Of a stretch of DNA of 64,000 nucleotides, positions 45,824 through 54,400 are shown one piece after another. The notes under the pieces were generated by a model, which was given only the letters and a program-made list of their open reading frames with translations, was not told where the DNA came from and ran no database searches. Source of the stretch: Actinacidiphila epipremni (GTDB lineage Bacteria > Actinomycetota > Actinomycetes > Streptomycetales > Streptomycetaceae); contig NZ_JAATEJ010000022.1 of the NCBI RefSeq assembly GCF_012034175.1, positions 101,959 through 165,958 of the forward strand, in the 5' to 3' direction. The translations under genes and the position numbers were made by a program. Positions within the stretch are counted from its first letter, which is position 1. Each line of letters starts with the position of its first letter.

Positions 45824-46957
45824 ATGGCAGGACCGCGGGGCGGCCCCCGCACGCCCCAGCTCCAGGAACCCGCGCAACCCCCGCAACCCCCGCAGCCCCT
45901 CGGCGCCCTCAGGGCCGCGAGCACGCAGCTGCTGCGCCAAGTGCCGGCCGACGTGTGGTGCGCGGTGATGCTCGACCCGGCGACGCTGCTCGACACCGGC
46001 GGGCTGCACGAGCACGGCTTCCCGCCCGAGCTGATGCCGCGGCTCTTCGAGATCGAGCACGGCACCCAGGAGGGCACCGAGCACATCCGCGCGCTCGCCG
46101 CCCGCCCCGGCACGGTCAGCCTGCTCAGCCGGTCGGCCGCGCCCGGCACGAGCCACCGCCAGGGGCCCTACCACCGCGACGTCCTGGCGCCCGCCGGCCT
46201 CGACGACGAGTTACGCGTCACCCTCAAGGCCGACGGCCACACCTGGGGCTTGCTCGTCCTGTGCCGGGCCGCCGGCTCGCGCCCCTTCGGCGCCGACGAC
46301 CTGCGCCGCGCCGAAGCCCTCGCCGCCCCCGCGGCCGACGCCCTGCGCCGGGCCCTGCTCCTCAGCGGCGTCGACGCCACCGGTACGCCCGGGGCGCCCG
46401 GCCTGGTCGTGACCGCCCCGGACGGCGAGGTCGCCTCCGTCAGCCCCACCGCCGCGTACTGGCTCGACCGCCTGAACGAGGACCACCGCCCCGGCCGCGC
46501 CCCCTACCCGTACGCCCTCACCGCGATCCTCCAGCAGGCCCGGCACGCCCCCGCCCCCGGCCCCGTCTCCGCCCGGCTGCGCGCCCGCGGCGGTCGCTGG
46601 GTCACCATCAGCGCCTGGCGCCAGGGCCCGCCCGGCGCGGAGCTCTGCTACGCCGCCCTCACCCCCAGCCAGCCCGGCGAGCTCGCCGCGCTCGTCCTCG
46701 ACGCGTACGGCCTGACCCGCCGGGAACGCGACGTCACCCAGCACGTCCTGCTCGGCCGCTCCGGCAGCGAGATCTCCGCGGCCCTCCACATCACGGAGTA
46801 CACCGTCCAGGACCACCTCCGCCGCGTCTTCGACAAGCTCGGCGTCCGCAGCCGCCGCGAACTCACCGCGACCCTCTTCCTCCGCCACTACCTCCCCGCC
46901 CTCCCCCACCCACCCCTCACCACCGACGGCCGCCTCGTCCCGCCTGATGTCCCCTGA
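45824..46957 (+). CDS. LuxR-family regulator with GAF-like domain and a TTA codon
   Basis: 377 residues. A GAF-like sensor region covers about 30-180 (LLDTGGLHEHGFPPELM, PAGLDDELRVTLKADGHTWG). A PAS-like linker follows to about 290. The C-terminal LuxR helix-turn-helix is at 300-360 (YGLTRRERDVTQHVLLG, ISAALHITEYTVQDHLRRVF). Leu130 is encoded by TTA (46211-46213), the rare codon read only by the bldA tRNA. Translation should therefore depend on developmental stage. It is divergent from the unrecognised 364-residue gene. Confidence 0.87.
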   Translation: MAGPRGGPRTPQLQEPAQPPQPPQPLGALRAASTQLLRQVPADVWCAVMLDPATLLDTGGLHEHGFPPELMPRLFEIEHGTQEGTEHIRALAARPGTVSLLSRSAAPGTSHRQGPYHRDVLAPAGLDDELRVTLKADGHTWGLLVLCRAAGSRPFGADDLRRAEALAAPAADALRRALLLSGVDATGTPGAPGLVVTAPDGEVASVSPTAAYWLDRLNEDHRPGRAPYPYALTAILQQARHAPAPGPVSARLRARGGRWVTISAWRQGPPGAELCYAALTPSQPGELAALVLDAYGLTRRERDVTQHVLLGRSGSEISAALHITEYTVQDHLRRVFDKLGVRSRRELTATLFLRHYLPALPHPPLTTDGRLVPPDVP

Positions 46958-47015
46958 AGCGCCGGGGCGGCGTGGGAAGATCGGAGGGAGCGGCCGACGG
47001 CGGGAGGAGGCACGT

Positions 47016-47681
47016 ATGACGGGCGGGATCGACAGGTTCAGCGACGGGCTGCTGACGGTCAGGGAGACTGCGTCGTACCTCCAGGTGCCGCACTCGACGC
47101 TGTCGGACTGGCTGGCCCGCAGCGCGGCCGGGGCGCCGCTGGTGCACCAGGTCCGGCCGCTGCGCGCGGACCAGCCGTCCGTGCCGTTCGTCGCCGTCGC
47201 GGAGGCGTACGTGCTGCGGTCGCTGCGCACCATGGGGCTGCGGATGAGCCAGATCCGGGAGGCCGCCGAGGCGGTCAGGAAGGCCTTCGACACACCGTAC
47301 GGCCTGGTCTCGCGGCGGATCGCGACCGACGGCGTCGACATCTTCGTCGAGCACGGGCTCGGGGACCTGCGCCGGGCGCGGGACGGGCAGACGCCCATCC
47401 GCGAGGTTGTCGACGACTACCTGCGCTACCTGTCGTGGGACGGCGGCGACGACTTCCCGTCCAGCCTGCGGCTGCGCCAGTACGGCGACGCCGTGCCCGT
47501 CGTCATCGACCCCCGCTTCGGCCACGGGCTGCCCGTGGTGTCCGCGAACCGGGTTCCGGTGAAGGCGGTTGTCGACCTGTGGGAGGCGGGCGAGTCCGTC
47601 GAGGACATCGCCTACGAGTACGACATGGAGCCCGGCGACGTGGAGGAGCTGTGCCGGGCCGTGGTGCACCTTGCCGCATGA
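47016..47681 (+). CDS. DUF433 antitoxin with N-terminal helix-turn-helix (VapB45-like)
   Basis: 221 residues; start chosen at the ATG with a strong GGGAGGAGG site. The N terminus has a MerR/excisionase-like helix-turn-helix (LLTVRETASYLQVPHSTLSD). The C-terminal DUF433 domain reads VKAVVDLWEAGESVEDIAYE then MEPGDVEELCRAV. This two-domain form is the antitoxin of the VapB45/VapC45-type pairs. It ends 8 bases inside the following toxin gene. It probably represses its own promoter. Confidence 0.82.
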   Translation: MTGGIDRFSDGLLTVRETASYLQVPHSTLSDWLARSAAGAPLVHQVRPLRADQPSVPFVAVAEAYVLRSLRTMGLRMSQIREAAEAVRKAFDTPYGLVSRRIATDGVDIFVEHGLGDLRRARDGQTPIREVVDDYLRYLSWDGGDDFPSSLRLRQYGDAVPVVIDPRFGHGLPVVSANRVPVKAVVDLWEAGESVEDIAYEYDMEPGDVEELCRAVVHLAA

Positions 47682-48057
47682 GTTCTTCCTCGACCGGAAC
47701 CTGGGCCGCAAGGTCGCCGACGAGCTGCGCGCCCTCGGCTGGGCGGTGCACAGGATCGGCGAGGTCTTCCCGGCGGACGCGCAGGACGTCTCGGACCAGG
47801 ACTGGATCGCCCACGGCCTGGACCAGGGATGGGTGCCGCTGTCGAAGGACGGGCGCATCAAGACCCGCGACCTGGAGATCAGGCCGGTCCGCGAGCGCTC
47901 GGCGGTCCTCTTCTACCTCAACAACCAGCAGCTCCGGACCATGGAGATGGTCGAGCGCTTCCACGGGTGCCGGCAGGCCATGCACGAGGCGATCGGCAAA
48001 GGCGGGCCGGCCGCGTACGCCGTGGGCGTGGCCGGCCTCCAGCTGACGTGGCCGTGA
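47671..48057 (+). CDS. PIN-like toxin of a DUF433-type toxin-antitoxin pair
   Basis: 128 residues from a TTG overlapping the antitoxin end by 11 bases. The family start FFLDRNLGRKVADELRALGW is clear, so the frame upstream of TTG is a shadow. Acidic residues fitting a PIN-like active site are Asp in FFLDRNLG, the pair SDQDWIAHG, and DGRIKTRDLEI. Such proteins are thought to be ribonucleases blocked by the DUF433 partner. The exact start is uncertain because no ribosome site is evident; coupling from the antitoxin is likely. Confidence 0.75.
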   Translation: MPHEFFLDRNLGRKVADELRALGWAVHRIGEVFPADAQDVSDQDWIAHGLDQGWVPLSKDGRIKTRDLEIRPVRERSAVLFYLNNQQLRTMEMVERFHGCRQAMHEAIGKGGPAAYAVGVAGLQLTWP

Positions 48058-48114
48058 ACGCCCCGCCCGCTCCGGGCCGTTGATCCGGCTCGGCGGGCGG
48101 CATAGGTTCGCGGG

Positions 48115-48987
48115 ATGAGGAATGTGCGGGTCGGGGTCATGTACGACCGGGAGTGGGATCCGGCGGGGTTGCGGGGGTTTGCGCGGGAGGTGGAGGGGGC
48201 CGGGGTGGACGACCTGTGGGTCGTCGAGGACCTGGGGTGGAACGGGGGGATCTCCGCCGCCGCGGTCGCGCTCGGGGCGACGGAGCGGGTCCGGGTGGGG
48301 CTGGGGATCGCGCCGGCGCCGTTGCGGAGTGCGGCGCTGCTGGCGATGGAACTGGCCACGCTGGAGCGGGCGTTCCCCGGGCGGCTGGTCGCCGGGATCG
48401 GGCACGGCGTGCGGGAGTGGATGGCCTCGGTCGGGGCCGCGCCGCGCTCGCCGCTGGCGCTGCTGGAGGAGACGGTCCTCGCGGTACGGGGGCTGCTGCG
48501 CGGGGAGCAGGTCGCGGTGGACGGGCGCGAGGTGCGGCTGGACGGGCTGCGGCTGGTGCACCCGCCGCAGCAGGTGCCGCCGATCGTCGCCGGCGTCGTG
48601 CAGCCGCGCTCGCTGGAGCTGGCCGGGCGGGTCGCGGACGGCACGCTGCTCGCCGAGGGCAACGGCCCCCGCGAGGTGCGGTACGCGCATGAGCTGGCCC
48701 GCAAGGGCGGCGCCGGGGATGGCCACGGCATGACGGTCTACGCGATCGCCTGCGTCGGCGACGACGCCGGCGAAGTGGCCCGCGCCACAAGGCCGTTCGT
48801 CGAGAGCCAGGCCGAGTGGCTGGGCTGCCCGCCGGACGAGGTCTTCACCGTCGCCGGTACGGCCGCCCGGGCCGCCGACCGTATCGGTGAACTGGCCGCC
48901 GCCGGCGCGGACACCGTCGTCCTGCGCTTCTTCGGCCCCGACCCCCTGCGCCAACTCCGCGCGGTCCTGGCCGCCCGCAAGAGCTGA
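48115..48987 (+). CDS. LLM-class (luciferase-like) flavin-dependent oxidoreductase
   Basis: 290 residues, the usual length for the F420/FMN luciferase-like family. Signs are LRGFAREVEGAGVDDLWVVE, the barrel strand VRVGLGIAPAPLRSAALLA, LVAGIGHGVREWM, and VPPIVAGVVQPRSLELAGRV. The TIM barrel should bind FMN or F420; the substrate is unknown. It stands alone between the toxin-antitoxin pair and the XRE gene, on the plus strand. Confidence 0.88.
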   Translation: MRNVRVGVMYDREWDPAGLRGFAREVEGAGVDDLWVVEDLGWNGGISAAAVALGATERVRVGLGIAPAPLRSAALLAMELATLERAFPGRLVAGIGHGVREWMASVGAAPRSPLALLEETVLAVRGLLRGEQVAVDGREVRLDGLRLVHPPQQVPPIVAGVVQPRSLELAGRVADGTLLAEGNGPREVRYAHELARKGGAGDGHGMTVYAIACVGDDAGEVARATRPFVESQAEWLGCPPDEVFTVAGTAARAADRIGELAAAGADTVVLRFFGPDPLRQLRAVLAARKS

Positions 48988-49089
48988 GCGCCGCCGCCCG
49001 GCGCGCGCCGCAACGCCCGCAGGCACGGACACCGCCCTCGGCCCAACCTCTAGGCCGCGGCGCGCACTTCACCGCACCCGCCGCAATCC

Positions 49090-50013
49090 CTACGCCCCGA
49101 TCGCGTGCACATTGCCCGCCCCCGACAGCCCGCCGCGTTCGGCCGGCAGCCGCCGCAGGGCGCGTTCCGCCGCGGCATCCGCAGGCGTGACCGCCACCAG
49201 GTACTGCTCGGAGCCGTCGCACGTCGCCAACACGTCGTAGCCGACGGTCAGTTCGCCGGCGGTCGGATGGCGCAGCCGCTTCGTGCCGTGGGCCCGGGTC
49301 CGTACCGTGTGGTCGTCCCACCAGGCGGCGAACTCCGGGCTCAGGGCGTGCAGTTCGGCGACCAGCGCGGTCAGGCGCGGGTCACCGGGATGCCGGGCGT
49401 GGTTGGCCCGCAGGTTGCCGACCGTCTCGCGGGCGACCCGCGCCCAGTCCAACTGGGCGGCGCGCAGCGGCGAGTCCGGCGCGAAGATCAGCCACGCGGT
49501 GTTCACCGCGTCCCCCGTGCCGAAGTCGTCCCCGAAGAGCGCGAGGGCAGCGGAGTTGCGCGCCAGCACGTCCATCCGGAAGTCCAGGACGTACGCGGGC
49601 CACAGCGGCATCCCGTCCAGCAGCATCCGCAGCGACGCGGTGACCGGCGCCGGGGCGTACGCGACCGGCGGCGCCTCACCCCGCGCCACCAGGTACAGGT
49701 GCCGGCGCTCGGCGGGCGAGAGCCGCAGCGCGTCGGCCACCGCGTCCAGGACGGCCGTGCCGGGCACGCCCACCCGCCCCTGCTCCAGCCGGATGTACCA
49801 GTCGATGCTCACCGCCGCGAGCTGCGCGACCTCCTGCCGCCGCAGCCCGGGCGTCCGCCGCCGCCCCTCGTCGGGCAGCCCCACGTCCGCCGGGCCCAGC
49901 CGCCCCCGCATCGCCCGCAGGAACCGCGCCAGCTCCGGCCGCCGCGGCCCACCGCCGCCCGTGGACCGCCGCGAGCCCCCGCCCCCCTCGGGCCGACCCC
50001 CGCTCTCCGCCAT
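49090..50013 (-). CDS. XRE-family regulator with MmyB-like ligand domain
   Basis: 307 residues from the ATG of MAESGG with GGGGG upstream. The helix-turn-helix lies near 27-90 (GLRRQEVAQLAAVSIDWYIR, LEQGRVGVPGTAVLDAVADA). The MmyB-like domain (about 110-290) has PAYVLDFRMDVLARNSAALA and AWWDDHTVRTRAHGTKRLRH, both characteristic. These regulators usually control a neighbouring gene; the divergent secreted YbhB-like gene 270 bases away is the obvious candidate. Confidence 0.9.
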   Translation of the reverse strand: MAESGGRPEGGGGSRRSTGGGGPRRPELARFLRAMRGRLGPADVGLPDEGRRRTPGLRRQEVAQLAAVSIDWYIRLEQGRVGVPGTAVLDAVADALRLSPAERRHLYLVARGEAPPVAYAPAPVTASLRMLLDGMPLWPAYVLDFRMDVLARNSAALALFGDDFGTGDAVNTAWLIFAPDSPLRAAQLDWARVARETVGNLRANHARHPGDPRLTALVAELHALSPEFAAWWDDHTVRTRAHGTKRLRHPTAGELTVGYDVLATCDGSEQYLVAVTPADAAAERALRRLPAERGGLSGAGNVHAIGA

Positions 50014-50283
50014 GCCCCCATGATCCGCAGCCGCCGCCCCCGCAGTCCACCGGGAAACCTGGCACTGCGGATGCCAGGTTCCGCACGGCCTTCCCCGCCC
50101 CGCCCCCACCACCGGACGGTGGACCCCATCCACGGACCCCGGCCACGGACCTCGGCCACCGAGCCCAGCACAGACCCCGGCACGGACCCCGGCCCCCGAG
50201 CCCGGCACCGCGCCCGGCCCCGTACAAGCCGCCCACCCCGCCCGCGGAGCCCACAGCCCCCGCGCACCCCGGAAGAGGACGCC

Positions 50284-50916
50284 ATGCCCACCACCCGCCG
50301 CCCCCACCCCCTGCGCACCACCGCCGCCGTCGTGACCGCCGCCGCAGCCCTCCTCGCGACCGGCGCCGTCACCGCACAGGGCACCACCGCGCACCAGCCC
50401 CGCTACGGCCACCAGCAGATCCGCGACGGCATCCCGCAGGGCGCCGCGCACTTCGCCGTCACCAGCCCCGACGTGCGCGACGGCGGCACCTTCCCGGCCG
50501 GCACCTGGGCGAACGCCTTCGGGTGCGCCGGCGGCAACCGGCAGGTCCGGCTGTCCTGGCACGGCGCCCCGGCCGGCACCCGCAGCTACGCCGTCACGAT
50601 GTTCGACCCGGACGCCCCCTCCGGCGCCGGATTCTGGCACTGGGTCACATGGGACATCCCGGCCACCGGCACCGCCCTGAACCCGGCCGCACCGCCCGCC
50701 GGCACGGTCACCGGCACCAACGACGCGGGCGCCGAGGGCTACCTCGGCCCGTGCCCGCCCGCCGGGGACATCACCCACCGCTACCGGATCACCGTCTACG
50801 CCCTGGACGTCCCGACCCTGGCCCTGCCCGCCGAGACCCCGCCCACGGTCACCGCCTTCACCATGTCCGGCCACATCCTCGGCTACGCCCGCCTCACCGC
50901 GTACGCCCGCCGCTGA
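50284..50916 (+). CDS. Secreted YbhB/YbcL-family (PEBP-fold) protein
   Basis: 210 residues with a Sec signal (TTAAVVTAAAALLATGAVTA) cleaved near AQG or TTA. The PEBP fold is marked by VTMFDPDAPSGAGFWHWVTW (DPDAP and HW) and GPCPPAGDITHRYRITVYAL, which form the anion-binding pocket. The role of bacterial PEBP proteins is unclear. The ATG has GGAAGAGG nine bases upstream. Two Cys (in FGCAGGN and GPCPPAG) could form a disulfide outside the cell. Confidence 0.9.
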   Translation: MPTTRRPHPLRTTAAVVTAAAALLATGAVTAQGTTAHQPRYGHQQIRDGIPQGAAHFAVTSPDVRDGGTFPAGTWANAFGCAGGNRQVRLSWHGAPAGTRSYAVTMFDPDAPSGAGFWHWVTWDIPATGTALNPAAPPAGTVTGTNDAGAEGYLGPCPPAGDITHRYRITVYALDVPTLALPAETPPTVTAFTMSGHILGYARLTAYARR

Positions 50917-51168
50917 CCCGCGCCCCGCCCCGCGCCCCGGCGGTACGGCGCCGGTACGCGGTACGCGGCACGCGCCCGCGCGGGTTTCGGGAGGCATCCG
51001 CAGGTCTGATACGCTGATCCAGCGACAACGGCCTGCCAGGCAGTGCTCGACCGGTGACGGAGGGCAAGCCACCGGGGGCGTCGCGAAAACCCGTGCGGGA
51101 CCATCGGCTCTGATGTGTCAGACTTGTCCCGCGCACAAGCAGTAAGCGCAACACAAGCAGTACAGCAA

Positions 51169-51243
51169 GGTCCTGTGGAGCAGTTTGGAGTGCTCGCCAC
51201 CCTGTCAAGGTGGAGGCCGCGGGTTCAAATCCCGTCAGGACCG
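51169..51243 (+). tRNA. tRNA-Asp (anticodon GTC)
   Basis: 75 bases. Acceptor GGTCCTG pairs with CAGGACC; D stem GAGC/GCTC; anticodon stem CCACC/GGTGG around loop CTGTCAA (GTC); T stem GCGGG/CCCGT with TTCAAAT. Discriminator G. CCA is not encoded. Confidence 0.97.
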
Positions 51244-51247
51244 CTGC

Positions 51248-51321
51248 GGCTGGGTAGCTCAGTTGGTACGAGCGACCGCCTGAAAAGCGGTAGGTCGCCG
51301 GTTCGACCCCGGCCCCAGCCA
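51248..51321 (+). tRNA. tRNA-Phe (anticodon GAA)
   Basis: 74 bases, four bases after tRNA-Asp. Acceptor GGCTGGG/CCCAGCC, D stem GCTC/GAGC, anticodon stem ACCGC/GCGGT around CTGAAAA (GAA), T stem GCCGG/CCGGC. Discriminator A followed by CC. Confidence 0.97.
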
Positions 51322-51326
51322 CCGCA

Positions 51327-51371
51327 CGGTGGAGGCCCCGTTCCCGCAAGGGACGGGGCCTCCACCGTTTT
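51327..51371 (+). terminator. Strong hairpin terminator after the tRNA pair
   Basis: Perfect 15-base stem (CGGTGGAGGCCCCGT / ACGGGGCCTCCACCG) with an 11-base loop, then GTTTTC. It ends the tRNA-Asp/tRNA-Phe transcript. Confidence 0.92.
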
Positions 51372-51468
51372 CGGCACCCCCCCCTGGACCCCCGGCCCCC
51401 CGCTCCGAAACCTCCCCCGCGAAATGCGTTCGCCCCGCACACACCCCAGGTGGGACGATGGGGCCCGT

Positions 51469-54400
51469 ATGTCTACTTACGCGATCGACGACCTGGCCCG
51501 CCGCCTCCCCACCCTCTCGCTGCGCGACGAGCAGCGCCTGGGGCGGCGGCTGGACGGCGCGCGCCGGATCAGGAAACCGGAAGCGCGCGAGGCGGTCTTC
51601 GCCGAGATCGGCGCCGAGATCGAGCGCGGGGAGCAGCGTATAGCGGCCCGCGCGGCGAGCGTGCCGGAGATCACGTACCCGCAGGCGCTGCCGGTCAGCC
51701 AGAAGAAGGACGAGATCCTCGCGGCGATCCGCGACCACCAGGTGGTGATCGTCGCGGGCGAGACCGGCTCGGGCAAGACGACGCAGATCCCGAAGATCTG
51801 CCTGGAGCTCGGCCGCGGGGTGCGCGGCCTGATCGGGCACACGCAGCCGCGCCGTATCGCGGCCCGCACGGTCGCCGAGCGCGTCGCGGAGGAGCTGCGG
51901 ACGCCGCTGGGCGAGGCGGTCGGCTGGAAGGTCCGCTTCACCGACCAGGTGGGCGACCGGACGCTGGTCAAGCTCATGACGGACGGCATCATGCTCGCGG
52001 AGATCCAGACCGACCGCGAGCTGCGCGCGTACGACACGATCATCATCGACGAGGCCCACGAGCGCAGCCTCAACATCGACTTCATCCTCGGCTACCTGGC
52101 CCAGCTGCTGCCCCGCCGCCCCGACCTCAAGGTCGTCATCACCTCGGCGACGATCGACCCGGAGCGCTTCTCCCGGCATTTCGGCGGCGCCCCGATCATC
52201 GAGGTCAGCGGGCGTACGTATCCGGTCGAGGTGCGCTACCGGCCGCTGCTGGAGGAGGGCGCCGAGGAGGGGGCGGACACCGACCGCGACCAGGTCACCG
52301 CGATCTGCGACGCCGTCGACGAGCTCCAGGCCGAGGGGCCGGGCGACATCCTGGTCTTCCTGTCCGGCGAGCGGGAGATCCGCGACACCGCGGACGCGCT
52401 GGAGAAGAAGCAGCTGCGGCACACCGAGGTGCTGCCGCTCTACGCGCGCCTGTCGTCGGCCGAGCAGCACCGGGTCTTCCAGCAGCACGCCGGCCGCCGG
52501 GTCGTGCTCGCCACCAACGTCGCCGAGACCTCGCTCACCGTCCCCGGCATCCGGTACGTCATCGACCCCGGCACCGCCCGCATCTCCCGCTACAGCCACC
52601 GCACGAAGGTGCAGCGGCTGCCGATCGAGCCGATCAGCCAGGCCAGCGCCAACCAGCGCAAGGGCCGCTGCGGCCGTACCTCGGACGGCATCTGCATCCG
52701 GCTCTACGACGAGGACGACTTCCTCTCCCGCCCGGAGTTCACCGACGCGGAGATCCTCCGCACCAACCTCGCCTCGGTCATCTTGCAGATGACGGCGGCC
52801 GGCCTCGGCGACATCGCCCGCTTCCCCTTCATCGACCCGCCGGACAGCCGCAACATCAAGGACGGCGTGCAGCTGCTGGAGGAGCTGGGCGCGCTGGACG
52901 CCGCGCAGAAGGACCCGCGGGCGCGCCTGACGCAGACCGGCCGCAAGCTCGCCCAGCTGCCGGTGGACCCGCGGCTGGCCCGCATGGTGCTGGAGGCGGA
53001 GCGCAACGGCTGCGTACGCGAGGTGATGGTGATCGCGGCGGCGCTGTCGATCCAGGACCCGCGCGAGCGCCCCGTGGACAAGCAGCAGCAGGCCGACCAG
53101 AGCCATGCGCGCTTCCGCGACGAGGGCAGCGACTTCCTGTCCTTCCTGCACCTGTGGACGTATCTGCGCGGCCGGCAGCGGGACTTGTCGTCCTCCGCCT
53201 TCCGCCGGATGTGCCGCGGCGAGTTCCTGAACTACCTGCGCATCCGTGAATGGCAGGACATCTACAGCCAGTTGAAGCAGGTCGCGAAGTCCATGGGCAT
53301 CGCGGTCGTCGAGCCCAAGGGCGACGAGGACGCGGCCGATCCGGTGCGGGTGCACCAGTCGCTGCTGGCCGGGCTGCTCTCGCACATCGGGCTGAAGGAT
53401 ACCGACAAGAACGAGTATCTGGGGGCCCGCAGCGCGAAGTTCGCGGTCTTCCCGGGCTCGGCGCTGTTCAAGAAGCCGCCGCGCTGGCTGATGTCGGCGG
53501 AGCTGGTGGAGACCTCCCGGCTGTGGGCGCGGGTCAACGCGAAGATCGAGCCGGAGTGGGTGGAGCCGCTCGCGCAGCACCTGGTCAAGCGCAGTTACAG
53601 CGAGCCGCACTGGGAGAAGGACCAGGCGGCGGTGATGGCGTACGAGAAGGTGACGCTGTACGGCGTACCGCTCGTCGCGCAGCGCAAGGTCAACTACGGG
53701 CGGATCGACCCGGAGACGTCGCGCGAGCTGTTCATCCGCAACGCGCTCGTGGAGGGCGACTGGCGCACGCACCACCAGTTCTTCCACGACAACCGCAAGC
53801 TGCTCGGCGAGGTCGAGGAGCTCGAACACCGGGCCCGGCGGCGGGACATCCTCGTCGACGACGAGGCGCTGTTCGACTTCTACGACGCGCGCATCCCCGA
53901 ACACGTGGTGTCCGGGGCGCACTTCGACTCGTGGTGGAAGCAGAAGCGGCGCGAAGAGCCGGAGTTGCTGACCTTCGAGCACTCGATGCTGATCAACGAG
54001 AACGCGGAGGCGGTCACCAAGGCCGACTACCCGGACTCCTGGCGGCAGGGCAAGCTCAAGTTCCGCGTCACGTACCAGTTCGAGCCGGGTACGGACGCGG
54101 ACGGCGTGACGGTGCACATCCCGCTCCAGGTGCTCAACCAGGCGGTGCCGGACGGCTTCGACTGGCAGATCCCGGGCCTGCGCGAGCAGGTCGTCACCGA
54201 GCTGATCCGCTCGCTGCCCAAGCCGATCCGCCGGCATTACGTGCCGGCGCCGAACTACGCGAAGGCGTTCCTTGGGGTCCCCCATGGCGAAGCCCAGGGG
54301 AGTGCGGTCGCGGGGCCGGACCCGCTGCCGTCCGTCCTGGCGCGGGAGCTCCAGCGGATGGTGGGCGTGCCCGTCACGGCGGAGGACTTCGACCTGGCGA

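Noticed and set aside
51115..51468. Longer N terminus for hrpA
   Set aside because: The extension reads straight through tRNA-Asp, tRNA-Phe and their terminator.
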